64,000 nucleotides of DNA from Paracidovorax avenae. GTDB lineage: Bacteria > Pseudomonadota > Gammaproteobacteria > Burkholderiales > Burkholderiaceae_C. Location: contig NZ_CP156079.1 in NCBI RefSeq assembly GCF_040892545.1, forward strand, positions 2,329,501-2,393,500. The letters are read 5' to 3'. Of this stretch, positions 1-14,035 are shown piece after piece. Below the pieces are notes generated by a model. The model had not been told where the DNA came from, made no database searches, and saw nothing but the letters and a program-made list of their open reading frames with translations. Position 1 is the stretch's first letter, and every line of letters starts with the position of its first letter. A program made the position numbers and the translations under genes.

Positions 1-468
1 GAAGCGGGTGACGAGCTCGCGGAAGGATTCGAACGAATCCTTGGCAGCCTTCTGGTCGCGCTCGGACAGGTCCTGGCGCGACAGCCAGGAGAACAGCCCG
101 AGGTTGTCGTTGAAGTTGACCAGCCCCTTCAGGTAGAGCGCGTAGTCGTAGGCCGGGCTCGCGGGGTGCAGCTTCATGAAGCGGTCCAGCGTGGCGATCG
201 CCTGGGTCTTCTCGCCGCCCTTGTACTGGGCGTAGGCCTTTTCCAGCTGGGCCTGCTGCGCGAGCGGGGTGCCGGCGGCGCGGCCCTCGAGCTTCTCGAA
301 CAGCGGGACGGCCTTGTCGTAGGAGTTGCTGTTCAGCTCGTCCCGCGCCTCGGAATAGATGCGGTTGGGGCTCCAGCCCGCGGTCTTGTCTTCGGTGGTG
401 CTGGAGCAGCCCGCGAGCACGCCTGCGGCAAGCAGGGTGGTCAAGAGCGGCAGGGAAAAACGCGGCAT
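1..468 (-). CDS. bamD: Outer membrane assembly lipoprotein BamD (5' part; gene runs off the window)
   Basis: Subunit of the BAM complex that folds beta-barrel proteins into the outer membrane; it sits as a lipoprotein on the periplasmic face. The translation begins MPRFSLPLLTTLLAAG and has a lipobox LAGC with the acylated Cys near residue 21. It continues into TPR-like helices (NRIYSEARDEL, YDKAVPLFEKL, AYAQYKGGEK) typical of BamD/YfiO/ComL. About 156 residues are present and the 3' end lies before base 1. It is divergent from dnaE, with 143 bp between the start codons. The ATG at 468 directly precedes a proper signal peptide. Confidence 0.9.
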   Translation of the reverse strand, partial: MPRFSLPLLTTLLAAGVLAGCSSTTEDKTAGWSPNRIYSEARDELNSNSYDKAVPLFEKLEGRAAGTPLAQQAQLEKAYAQYKGGEKTQAIATLDRFMKLHPASPAYDYALYLKGLVNFNDNLGLFSWLSRQDLSERDQKAAKDSFESFRELVTRF

Positions 469-611
469 GGCAGCGGCTTTCTGACAATCGGTGAAGGGAG
501 GCCTGCGCACGCCCGGCGCGGTGCGGCGGGCTGCGGACAACGGGCCATTGTACCGGCCGGGCAGCACCCCACTGCGGGCCCGGGATGGGGCGGATTCCTA
601 CAATAGCCCCC

Positions 612-4157
<3,546 letters not shown>

Positions 4158-4357
4158 GATGCCCCGCGGGCACGTTCCACGGTGCGGGCTTGAAATCCCG
4201 GCGGGCGCCGGCAAATGGAACGGCGCGTCTCCCTCCGGCGGATTCCCGCCCATGCCGCGCGGCATGCGAAACCGTGTCGCAAGACCGGAATTTGCACCCC
4301 CGCAATGGGCTTTTTCGCTCTGGGGCAAACTGTCCCGGACGCTCTAGAATGGTCCGC

Positions 4358-4717
4358 ATGGCAACTAAACCACCTTCCATGACCCCGACGCTTCCCACGG
4401 GAGTGCCGTCGCGGGACGATGGCGGCTCGGTCGTGCTCGAGAGGCGCACGCAAAGGACCCAGCCGCCCCAGATGTACCAGGTGGTGATGCTGAACGACGA
4501 CTACACGCCCATGGAGTTCGTGATCGTCGTGCTGCAGGAGTTCTTTGGCAAGGACCGCGAAGCGGCCACGCAGATCATGCTGAAGATCCACCTGGACGGT
4601 AAAGGCGTATGTGGTGTGTATTCGCGCGACGTCGCCGCCACCAAGGTCGAACAGGTGCGCGAAGCCGCACACAAGGCGGGCCACCCGCTGCAATGCCTGA
4701 GCGAGCCGGTTGAATAA
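4358..4717 (+). CDS. clpS: ATP-dependent Clp protease adapter ClpS
   Basis: Adapter that delivers N-degron substrates to the ClpAP protease. 119 residues; a flexible N-terminal arm of about 40 residues is followed by the ClpS core with [18 protein letters not shown], which holds the N-degron pocket, and later [16 protein letters not shown]. It lies 58 bp upstream of clpA in the usual pair. An in-frame ATG at 4349 would add three residues; a TAGAAT -10-like hexamer (4345-4350) just upstream of 4358 favours the downstream start, but the evidence is weak. The frame stays open far upstream without ClpS similarity. Confidence 0.95.
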   Translation: MATKPPSMTPTLPTGVPSRDDGGSVVLERRTQRTQPPQMYQVVMLNDDYTPMEFVIVVLQEFFGKDREAATQIMLKIHLDGKGVCGVYSRDVAATKVEQVREAAHKAGHPLQCLSEPVE

Positions 4718-4775
4718 CCGGTCCCGGGTCCCGATCTATCGTTATCCCTTCCCCCGCAAGCACAAAGGAGTTCAC

Positions 4776-7124
<2,349 letters not shown>

Positions 7125-7169
7125 CGGTCCCGCGTCCGCCAGGCACCGGTGCCCCGCGGCACCGCGCCG

Positions 7170-7205
7170 AGCCCGCAGTCCCTTCCGGGGCCTGCGGGCT
7201 TTTTT
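7170..7205 (+). terminator. Rho-independent terminator of clpSA
   Basis: Perfect 9-bp stem AGCCCGCAG (7170-7178) / CTGCGGGCT (7192-7200) with a 13-nt loop, followed by a run of T to 7205. It lies 45 bp after the clpA stop codon. Confidence 0.9.
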
Positions 7206-7245
7206 CATTTCCCGGGTGTGTGAGCGTGGCGATGAGCACTGACCA

Positions 7246-7471
7246 GTGACGAGAGTTGCACGCGTAAAGCAGCGCCGCGTACCAGATGGGGCGCCACCTG
7301 CAAGCGGTATGCGCTGTCGGTGGTCACCACGTGCAGGCCGCGTGCCAGCAGTTCACGTTGCATGTGCGGCCAAGCGTGCTCGCCGCCCAACTGCTCGTGG
7401 ATGGCGCGGCCGTGGTCGAGGCGGCGTGGCCGGTCTCGAACTGCTGCACGGCGTTCCTGCTTAAACTCCAA
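7246..7471 (-). pseudogene. Decayed IS3-family transposase (OrfB) fragment with internal deletion
   Basis: The minus-strand frame reads AIHEQLGGEHAWPHMQRELL, which matches the HTH_21 region of IS3-family OrfB. It then runs without a break into VVTTDSAYRLQVAPHLV, which matches the TTDS-LPVAPNLL segment found about 25-30 residues further on in intact transposases. The stretch between the two is missing. Both ends of the ORF and the whole DDE catalytic domain are gone, so this is a relic and not an active element. It marks the left edge of the effector island. Assignment rests on motif recall, not on an alignment. Confidence 0.6.
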
Positions 7472-7700
7472 CGCTTACTTCGTTCTCGTTCAATTCATGC
7501 TCCCGCCCGGTATTCTCCGGGTTGGGTGTATGCGCTCTAGGTCAACCTCACTTTGCCCGGGTAAGCGAGCAATGGATCGCAAGCTCCCTCCACCGCTTGG
7601 TCAGCGAGGAAGTGAGCCAGCGTGAAAAGCGCTCCGGGCTGCGACGCGCGTTTACCGTGAAGTCATCTGCGCAAGTCACCTGTAGCTCAGGTCTTGATCT
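7472..7700. other. Non-coding stretch between IS3 relic and effector gene
   Basis: About 230 bp of mixed composition directly downstream of the effector gene. Short open frames exist but none shows a recognisable family, and no clear terminator was found for the minus-strand effector gene. It may contain further decayed transposon sequence. Confidence 0.4.
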
Positions 7701-8678
7701 TCAGTTTTGAGGTTGTGCTCCTTGACTTTTGATAGGATTTTCTTGATTTTCAGATAGGAAATTTTTCAAATAATTAAACTCATTCCTTTGCATAAATCGT
7801 TTGAAACTCAGTGGGAGGCTTTTGCTGATGGAAACTTCATGCAATCCTTTTTCCGGGGGGGTGAGTGCTTTCATTACAAGTGATTCGTTGGTTTCTGCAT
7901 ATTTGTGAATTTCCTCGATTGCTGGGTCATTCATATTCGTGTCTTTGTATATAAAAAATGCAGTCTTTATTTTTTTATTCTCGGTTTCCTGAAGCCAGCT
8001 AAACTCTTGAAGGCAATAGGGCGATGCGATCCATTCCGGGGTGATGAAAAAGATCATCTTTTTGGCATGCTCAATACCATTTTTGTACCCAATATCCCAA
8101 AATGGATTTTGCATCTTATAAACATCAAGCCCATCAAGCTTCTTTTTCTCAGTGTACGAGTGTTCCTCCAGGCTTATCGCATCCAGATAATTTGATGCAG
8201 AAGAATTGTCTAGTCCTTTCCGTGACTCATTCAGATTGATATCATGCCGGAATTGCATGGCGAGTTCGAATCCACCTGATCGAGCACCAAACGAAAAGAT
8301 GTTTTTGACTTCATCCGTTTTTTGCAAGATTTCGTGAATTCCCTGAAAGTCTCTTGGACTCAAACTTGATAATGGGCCTATCGCTTTTTCAAAAAACCAA
8401 CCCTCTGCGGGTCTTTTAATTCGCTCAAGTCGGTCCTCGACAAATGCCCGCAAATTTCTGTCGGGACTGGGTGTGAGTTGAGCCAAAGGTTTATTGCGGA
8501 GAATATTTGTGTTTGTTTCGGTTTTGCTTCGTGGCGCTAGTCCAGCAAGCACACCCGCTCCTGAGAGGCGTGATGTGGACGGACTGTGAATTCCACTTCG
8601 AGAAGAACTATGATGATCTTCTCGCATTGCCTGGTGGAATTCTTGGGGAATGTTATTGCTTCTTTCTGATGTGCGCAT
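7701..8678 (-). CDS. TIR-domain type III effector-like protein, HopAM1 family
   Basis: 325 residues. The first 60 or so are rich in Ser, Thr and Asn, as in type III secretion leaders. From about residue 72 on it closely resembles HopAM1 (AvrPpiB) of Pseudomonas syringae as I recall that sequence: WFFEK, SFGARSGGFELAMQFRHD, YLDAISL, VYKMQNPFWDIGYKNG and FFITPEW are in the same order. HopAM1 is a TIR NADase that makes a cyclic ADP-ribose variant in plant cells. SPYCLQEF carries Glu225, which fits the catalytic Glu of TIR NADases. Base composition is strikingly AT-rich against the neighbours and IS remains lie on both sides, pointing to horizontal gain. The product likely acts in the host cell. 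Family call is firm; activity is inferred. Confidence 0.85.
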   Translation of the reverse strand: MRTSERSNNIPQEFHQAMREDHHSSSRSGIHSPSTSRLSGAGVLAGLAPRSKTETNTNILRNKPLAQLTPSPDRNLRAFVEDRLERIKRPAEGWFFEKAIGPLSSLSPRDFQGIHEILQKTDEVKNIFSFGARSGGFELAMQFRHDINLNESRKGLDNSSASNYLDAISLEEHSYTEKKKLDGLDVYKMQNPFWDIGYKNGIEHAKKMIFFITPEWIASPYCLQEFSWLQETENKKIKTAFFIYKDTNMNDPAIEEIHKYAETNESLVMKALTPPEKGLHEVSISKSLPLSFKRFMQRNEFNYLKNFLSENQENPIKSQGAQPQN

Positions 8679-8723
8679 AATTGCGGATAAGTGCTAATAA
8701 TTTTTATATGATAGATAGTTCAT

Positions 8724-8749
8724 TCGATGGGTGATTTTATTTCTGCGAA
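8724..8749 (-). promoter_or_regulatory. Imperfect PIP-box-like element upstream of the effector gene
   Basis: On the minus strand TTCGC (8749-8745) is followed after 16 nt by ATCGA (8728-8724), 46 bp before the effector start. The HrpX/HrpB PIP box is TTCGB-N15-TTCGB, so both spacing and second half deviate. A TATCAT/TATAAA-rich stretch follows. Weak candidate only. Confidence 0.25.
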
Positions 8750-8869
8750 GCAATGCATCACATTCAGAACCAGAGTGGGGGCCTCTTACAGGCTCCGTGC
8801 AGGGTATCAAGGTCATCCAAGAAGCTCTCCAAATCTCCCAAATTCAAGAGGGCTCCATCCGCGCATATT

Positions 8870-8887
8870 CCCGCGCCTTTGCGCGGG
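8870..8887. repeat. GC-rich hairpin
   Basis: Perfect 7-bp inverted repeat CCCGCGC (8870-8876) / GCGCGGG (8881-8887) with a CTTT loop, in the non-coding stretch between the effector gene and the IS5 relic. No T-run follows on either strand, so a terminator role is doubtful. Confidence 0.45.
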
Positions 8888-8946
8888 AGCGCCTGCTCAG
8901 GGAGCCGAGCCCCCTCCGTGCCCCGGGTCCTCGCGGCCACAGTAGC

Positions 8947-9039
8947 TCACGCTTTCGCTGTTTGCGAGCGCATCCGTGCTTTGCAGGTGCCGGTTTCGGA
9001 CTTGAAGAACGCATCCACGTACCGCCGCAGGAACGACAC
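8947..9039 (-). pseudogene. C-terminal relic of a second, divergent IS5-family transposase
   Basis: The minus strand encodes FLRRYVDAFFKSETGTCKAR ending in QTAKA and a stop. This aligns with the end of the intact IS5 transposase nearby (FLDRGVDAFFKPSAAKARVR ... PTKA). Surrounding bases (8920-9036) also resemble 9450-9560, so it is an older, diverged copy and not a duplicate of the present one. Its 5' part is missing, cut off exactly where the IS630-type element begins at 9040. Confidence 0.75.
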
Positions 9040-9132
9040 TAGTGGCGTGAGTCAGAAGTTGGCATCGCCCAAGTGCTGCGCCATGCTGTTCGCTCGACCC
9101 AGCCCAGGAGCACACCATGGCCCCGGCCTCAC

Positions 9133-9349
9133 GCAGTTGCCATCGAGTTGAACGATGTGGATCGCACAGCGTTGCAAAGCTGGACGAGTCGGCACAAGAC
9201 CGCCCGGGCGCTGGCGCTGCGAGCGCGCATAGTGCTGGCCTGCGCTGAGCCCTCGACGACGAACAGGGCGGTGGCCGCTGCCCTGGGAGTTAGCCCGCTG
9301 ACCGTGGCCAAGTGGCGTAGGCGCTTCGCCGAGGACGGTCATCGCAGAA
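9133..9349 (+). pseudogene. IS630-family transposase, N-terminal fragment
   Basis: Translation includes ELNDVDRTALQSWTSRHKTA, RARIVLACAEPSTTNRAVAA and ALGVSPLTVAKWRRRFAEDG, the helix-turn-helix DNA-binding head of IS630 transposases. The match stops at the IS5-family insertion. No clear ATG at the natural start. The catalytic domain is missing, so no activity is expected. Confidence 0.8.
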
Positions 9350-9350
9350 G

Positions 9351-10632
9351 GGCACCTCTCACAACCGCCGCCAGGCAGTTTTTCCGGCGTGTCGTCAAGA
9401 TTCCAGCGCCCAGAATGCGCTCGGACACCTGCGCGGTGGGTGGGCCGCAGCCCATGCCCCGGGGCCTTTGCCCCCGCAAGGCTCACGCTTTTGTCGGTTG
9501 CAGGCGCACCCGTGCCTTGGCAGCCGATGGCTTGAAGAACGCATCCACTCCCCGGTCCAGGAAGGACGCCAGCCGCTTCATGTTGTAGCAGGCGGCCATC
9601 ATCGTCATGCCCACCGTGGCGCGGGTCTGCCCGATGGTGCGTAGCAATTTGCCCCCCAGGTGCCGGATGCCGGCGAACACGTGTTCCACCTTGGCACGCT
9701 TCTTTGCGATGCGCTGGTTGCGCCGCTGCTGGCACTCGCTCAGGGGCTTGCCCGGCCGGGCCCGGCGTTGCATCGCGTCCACGAAGCCCAGCACCTTGAG
9801 TAGCTGCTGGCGTTGCCGGCTCGCGTAGGCCTTGTCCGTGTGCACGCCCCGTCCGGTGTTGTGCAGGTCCAGCACCTCGTCGAAGTGGTGTCCGTCGTGC
9901 TCGCTGGCCGTGCCCGTGGCGATCCTGCGGATGAAGCCGTGCTTGAGGTCCACGCTCACGCTCCGCTTGTAGCCGAAGTAGCTCTTGCCGTGCTTCTTCG
10001 TGTGCGTGGCATCCACATCTTTTTGCCTGCGCCGGGCGTCGCTCCAGCCCGGCTGCTGGCCCTGCTGCAAAGCCTGCCTGTCCTGCCGGCCGATGTGCTG
10101 GCGCGGCGCGGGTATCAGCGTCGCATCGATGGCCTGCCCGCCCCGGGCGATATAGCCATGGCGGTGCAGTTGCGCATCCACTCCCTGGAACAACGCCGTG
10201 GCGCCATCCACGCCCAGCCGCTCGCCGAAGCGCCAGATCGTGTTGCGGTCCGGCACGTTCATCGCATCCTGCAGCAGGCAAAAACGCTGGTAGCTTGCGC
10301 GGTCCAGCAACTGGTACTCCATCTGCTCGTCCGAGAGGTTGTACAGCCGCTTCAAGACCAGGATGCGCACCATCACCTCGGTGGGATAGGCCGGCCGGCC
10401 ACCCTTGCGGCCATCGCTGCGCTCGATGAGTGCATCCACCAGCCGGGCCAGCTCGGCAAAGTCGATGTGCCGGGCAATGACCTGCAACGGATCGCCCATC
10501 TCGTCGCGTTTGTGCTGGCGCGAAGCATCTGCGAACAGGTCGAACTTCAGGGCGCTACGCGGTGTGATCATGGCTGTGTGAGGCTCACTCGGTCTTGGTC
10601 AGGGACAGACTGGCTAGGTTTTGAGAGGTTCC
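9351..10632 (-). mobile_element. Intact IS5-family insertion sequence
   Basis: About 1.28 kb with 16-bp imperfect ends: GGCACCTCTCACAACC at 9351 and the complement of the right end, GGAACCTCTCAAAACC, at 10632 (two mismatches). The same hexamer CAGAAG abuts both sides (9345-9350 and 10633-10638). If the ends are moved one base outward the shared flank is the 4-bp AGAA, the usual IS5 duplication length. One full-length transposase gene lies inside. Confidence 0.85.
9483..10571 (-). CDS. IS5-family transposase
   Basis: 362 residues, full length. The N-terminal DUF772-type region (RDEMGDPLQVIARHIDFAEL, YPTEVMVRILVLKRLYNLSD) is followed by the DDE domain: Asp in QAIDATLIPAPRQ, Asp in VHTDKAYASR and Glu in KKRAKVEHVFAGIRHLGG. 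No frameshift, so the element may still be mobile. The gene sits between recognisable terminal repeats inside the disrupted IS630 element. Confidence 0.92.
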   Translation of the reverse strand: MITPRSALKFDLFADASRQHKRDEMGDPLQVIARHIDFAELARLVDALIERSDGRKGGRPAYPTEVMVRILVLKRLYNLSDEQMEYQLLDRASYQRFCLLQDAMNVPDRNTIWRFGERLGVDGATALFQGVDAQLHRHGYIARGGQAIDATLIPAPRQHIGRQDRQALQQGQQPGWSDARRRQKDVDATHTKKHGKSYFGYKRSVSVDLKHGFIRRIATGTASEHDGHHFDEVLDLHNTGRGVHTDKAYASRQRQQLLKVLGFVDAMQRRARPGKPLSECQQRRNQRIAKKRAKVEHVFAGIRHLGGKLLRTIGQTRATVGMTMMAACYNMKRLASFLDRGVDAFFKPSAAKARVRLQPTKA

Positions 10633-10633
10633 C

Positions 10634-11036
10634 AGAAGTGCACAGGCGCCATCGCAGCGTGGAGTTCCGCCACTTCCTCCAGACGGTGGAGCGAGCGACT
10701 CCCGCTCAGTTGGACCTGCACCTTGTGCTCGATAACGCGAGCACGCACAAGAGTCCGATCCAGCGCTGGCTGCTCAGGCACCCGCGCGTACATCTGCACT
10801 TCAGGCCCATATCGGCCTCTTGGATCAACTTGGTCGAGTGCTGGTTCTCGATCCTCACGGTCCGCCAGATCAAGCGCGGGTGCTTCTGCTCTACCCGTGC
10901 GCTGGAGAATGCGATCTGGGCATACGTCGCAATGAACAACGCCGCGCCCAAGCCATTCATCTGGACCAAGACAGCGGACGAGATCCTGCAATCTGTCGCG
11001 GAATTTTGTTTGCGCACTTCCGACTCACACCACTAG
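10634..11036 (+). pseudogene. IS630-family transposase, C-terminal fragment
   Basis: Reads HRRHRSVEFRHFLQTVER, then LDLHLVLDNASTHKSPIQRW with a catalytic Asp, ASWINLVECWFSILT with the catalytic Glu, and FIWTKTADEILQSVAEFC, all characteristic of the C-terminal half of IS630 transposases. The TAG stop at 11034-11036 lies in the right terminal repeat. It is separated from its N-terminal part by the IS5-family element and by a deletion. Confidence 0.82.
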
Positions 11037-11104
11037 TCGAGTTTGCGCAAATCACCCGGCGGAGACCACCGCGGCCGGTGCGCTGATTGCCGGCCGGCCA
11101 GGCA

Positions 11105-12520
11105 TCAGGGCGCCTGCAGCTTCTGCAGCAGCTCCAGCGTCGGGTACCCGTCGGCCACCTGCCCGATGCTCAGCTGGAAGCGGCGCAGGCCGGCGCGCGT
11201 GGCGGGGCCCATGACCCCGTCAGCGGTGCCGGCCGCGAAGCCGCGGGCGTTGAGGGCGTTCTGCAGGTCGCGGGTCTGGGTGCGCGTCAGCGGCTGCAGG
11301 TCGCGGGGCCAGGGGGCCGTGACGCCGGGGCCGCCTGCGATCTGGCGCGCGAGCAGGCCCACGCCCAGGGCGTAGTTGGTGGAGTTGTTGTAGCGCAGGA
11401 TCACCCGGAAGTTCGGCCCCACCATGAAGGCCGGCCCGCGGGCGCCTGCAGGCACGAGGATGGAGGCACCGTCCAGCGCGGGCAGCGGCTGGCCATCGAT
11501 GGCCTGCACGCCCTCGGCCGCCCACTGGGTGGACGGGTGGCGCACGGCGAGTTCCGCGCGCTCGTAGTCGAAGCCCTGCGGCAGGCGCACTTCGACGCCC
11601 CAGGGCTGGCCGGGCTGCCAGCCCATGCGCGACAGGAAGTTGGCGGTGGATGCGGCGACATCCGGGACGCTGCCCCAGATGTCGCGGTGGCCGTCGCCGT
11701 CGGCGTCCACCGCGTAGCCGAGGAACACGGACGGCAGGAACTGGGTGTGGCCCATGGCGCCGGCCCAGGAGCCGATCATGCGGTCGGCGGCGATGTCGCC
11801 CTGGTCGATGATGCGCAGCGCGGCCAGCAGCTCGCCGCGCGCCCAGTCGCGGCGGCGGCCCTCGTAGGCCAGCGTGGCGAGCGCATCGACGGTGCGGAAG
11901 CTCCCGAAGTTCGACCCGTAGTTGCTTTCCATGCCCCAGATGGCGGTAATGACCTCGGCAGGCACGCCGTAGCGCGCGGCGGCGGAGTCCAGGGCGGCGC
12001 GCTGCTCGGCCAGCACCTCGCGGCCGCGCTGGATGCGCGCGGGCGACACGGCGCTGTCCAGGTAGGCCCAGGGCGTGCGCGTGAACTCGGGCTGGGAGCG
12101 GTCGAGCTCGATCACCTGGGGCAGCCACTGCGCGCCGTCCAGGGCGGCGGCGATCGTCTCCGGACGGATGCCGGCCTGCAGGGCTTCCTGGCGGAAGCCT
12201 GCGATCCACTGCGCGAAGCCGGCCTGTTCGGCTTCTGCGGAAAGCGGGGCGGCATCGGCTGCCGGCGTGGCGGGCTGGGTGGCTGGGGCCATGGTGGCCG
12301 GCGTGTCCGGGGCGGGCCCCGGCGGCACCGCAGGGGTGGCGGCCGGTGCAGGCGGGGCGGCGGGCACGGCCGCCGCGGGAGGTGGGGCGGCGCAGCCGGC
12401 CAGCAGGGCGCCGAGCAGGCCTGCCCCGGCGGCGGCGGGCCACCACGGCCTGGCGGGAGCAGCGTGGACGCTGAAGGACGGACGGAGGGCGGAGGCGGGC
12501 GTCGTGTTTCTTCGTTGCAT
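11105..12520 (-). CDS. mltB: Lytic murein transglycosylase B (MltB-type lipoprotein)
   Basis: Cleaves the glycan strand of peptidoglycan with formation of a 1,6-anhydro end. 471 residues. Lipobox LLAGC with Cys43 predicts an outer-membrane lipoprotein; a Pro/Ala-rich linker (about 45-95) precedes the SLT_2 domain with catalytic Glu198 in AIWGMESNYGSNFG, and MGHTQFLPS. A C-terminal PG_binding_1 domain (about 405-470; ALNARGFAAGTADGVMGPAT) binds the wall. Divergent from sbcB with 78 bp between starts. First chromosomal gene after the IS island. Confidence 0.9.
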   Translation of the reverse strand: MQRRNTTPASALRPSFSVHAAPARPWWPAAAGAGLLGALLAGCAAPPPAAAVPAAPPAPAATPAVPPGPAPDTPATMAPATQPATPAADAAPLSAEAEQAGFAQWIAGFRQEALQAGIRPETIAAALDGAQWLPQVIELDRSQPEFTRTPWAYLDSAVSPARIQRGREVLAEQRAALDSAAARYGVPAEVITAIWGMESNYGSNFGSFRTVDALATLAYEGRRRDWARGELLAALRIIDQGDIAADRMIGSWAGAMGHTQFLPSVFLGYAVDADGDGHRDIWGSVPDVAASTANFLSRMGWQPGQPWGVEVRLPQGFDYERAELAVRHPSTQWAAEGVQAIDGQPLPALDGASILVPAGARGPAFMVGPNFRVILRYNNSTNYALGVGLLARQIAGGPGVTAPWPRDLQPLTRTQTRDLQNALNARGFAAGTADGVMGPATRAGLRRFQLSIGQVADGYPTLELLQKLQAP

Positions 12521-12598
12521 GCCCCATTGTCCATGGCCGCGGCGGTGCCGGCATACTTGCGGGCTGGAGTTTTACGCATCGCTGCGCTTCATCGATCC

Positions 12599-14035
12599 AT
12601 GCATACTTTTTTTTGGCACGACTACGAAACCTTCGGCGCGGACCCGCGGCGCGACCGCCCCGCGCAGTTCGCGGGCATCCGCACGGACGCGGACCTGAAC
12701 GAGATCGGCGAGCCGGTGATGATCTACTGCCGCCCGGCGCCGGACTACCTGCCCGATCCGGAGTCGTGCCTGCTCACCGGTATCACGCCGCAGCTGTGCC
12801 TGGAGCGCGGCCTGCCGGAGCACGAATTCGCCGCGCGCATCCAGGCGGAGCTGGCCCGGCCCGGCACCATCGGCGTGGGCTACAACACGATCCGCTTCGA
12901 CGACGAGATCACGCGCTTCATGTTCTGGCGCAACCTGATCGATCCCTATGCGCGGGAATGGCAGAACGAATGCGGCCGCTGGGACCTGCTGGACGTGGTG
13001 CGGCTGACCTGCGCGCTGCGCCCCGACGGCATCGAGTGGCCGCGCAAGGAGGACGGGTCTCCCAGCCTGAAGCTCGAACACCTGTCGCGTGCCAACGGCC
13101 TGCTGCACGAGGCCGCCCACGATGCACTGTCGGACGTGCGCGCCACGATCGCGCTGGCGCGGCTGATCCGCGAGCGCCAGCCGCGGCTGTTCGATTTCGC
13201 GCTCGGCCTGCGCCGCAAGGACCGCGTGGCCGCGGAACTGCGCCTGCCGGCCACGGTCGATACCGCGCGCCCCTTCCTGCACGTGTCGGGCATGTTCCCG
13301 GCGGACCGCGGCTGCCTGGGTATCCTGTGGCCGCTCGCCAGCCACCCGACCAACCGCAACGAGCTGATCGCGTGGGACCTGGCGCACGACCCGTCCGAAC
13401 TGGCCGGCCTGGACGCCGCGCGCATCCGCGAGCGAATGTTCACGCGCACGGCCGATCTGCCCGAAGGCATGGTGCGGCTGCCCGTCAAGAGTGTGCACCT
13501 GAACAAGTCGCCGATGGTGGTGGGCAACGTCAACACCCTCACACCGGCCATGGCGCAGCGCTGGGGCATCGACATGGAGCGTGCCGCCGCCCATGCCGAG
13601 ATCGCGCGGGCGCTGCCGGACATGAGCGCGATCTGGTCGGAGGTGTTCGCGCGGCCCAAGGAAGGGCCGGCCGACGTGGACCAGGACCTGTACGGCGGCT
13701 TTGTCGGCAACGAGGACCGGCGGCGCCTGGAGCGGCTGCGCACGCTGCCGCCGCAGGAACTGGCGCTGGCCCGGCCTGGCTTCGACGACGAGCGCCTGGA
13801 GGAGCTGGCGTGGCGGTACCGTGCGCGCAATTTTCCCGAAACGCTGGATGAGGCGGACCGCGAGCGCTGGGAGGCCCTGCGCGTGGCGCGCCTCATGGAA
13901 GGCGAGGGCGGCGGCCTGACGTTCGACGCGCTCTTTGCGCGGCTGGACACGCTGGGCGAAACGGCGGACGAGCGTGGCGAGGCGATCCTGGGAGCGCTGT
14001 ACGAATATGCAGAAAGCATCGCTCCCGAATTCTGA
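12599..14035 (+). CDS. sbcB: Exodeoxyribonuclease I
   Basis: 3'-to-5' single-strand DNA exonuclease in recombination and mismatch repair. 478 residues, close to the E. coli enzyme (475). The DEDD motif I is at the very N-terminus (HDYETFG, Asp8 and Glu10). YNTIRFDDEITRFMFWRNL is exonuclease motif II, and HDALSDVRATIALARLI is motif III. The SH3-like and C-terminal extended regions follow. The ATG at 12599 directly precedes the motif. The 3' end overlaps the sirtuin gene by 29 bp, so the two are probably cotranscribed. Confidence 0.95.
   Translation: MHTFFWHDYETFGADPRRDRPAQFAGIRTDADLNEIGEPVMIYCRPAPDYLPDPESCLLTGITPQLCLERGLPEHEFAARIQAELARPGTIGVGYNTIRFDDEITRFMFWRNLIDPYAREWQNECGRWDLLDVVRLTCALRPDGIEWPRKEDGSPSLKLEHLSRANGLLHEAAHDALSDVRATIALARLIRERQPRLFDFALGLRRKDRVAAELRLPATVDTARPFLHVSGMFPADRGCLGILWPLASHPTNRNELIAWDLAHDPSELAGLDAARIRERMFTRTADLPEGMVRLPVKSVHLNKSPMVVGNVNTLTPAMAQRWGIDMERAAAHAEIARALPDMSAIWSEVFARPKEGPADVDQDLYGGFVGNEDRRRLERLRTLPPQELALARPGFDDERLEELAWRYRARNFPETLDEADRERWEALRVARLMEGEGGGLTFDALFARLDTLGETADERGEAILGALYEYAESIAPEF

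Larger units (their letters stand above)
9040..11035. mobile_element. IS630-family element, internally deleted and interrupted by an IS5-family element
   Basis: Terminal inverted repeats: the left end CTAGTGGCGTGAGTCAGAAG (from 9039) matches the reverse complement of the right end, CTAGTGGTGTGAGTCGGAAG (to 11036), with two mismatches. TA dinucleotides flank both ends (9040-9041 and 11034-11035), the target duplication typical of IS630/Tc1. The transposase is present only as N- and C-terminal pieces separated by the IS5-family insertion. Roughly the middle 150 residues are absent even after the insertion is removed in thought, so the element was already defective or was deleted later. Confidence 0.85.

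Noticed and set aside
7522..7710. 62-codon plus-strand frame downstream of the effector
   Set aside because: No family, no RBS, ends in the effector's 3' end on the other strand.
8731..9042. Plus-strand open frames of about 100 codons upstream of the effector gene
   Set aside because: No similarity recognised; they overlap the IS5 relic in antisense and have no RBS.
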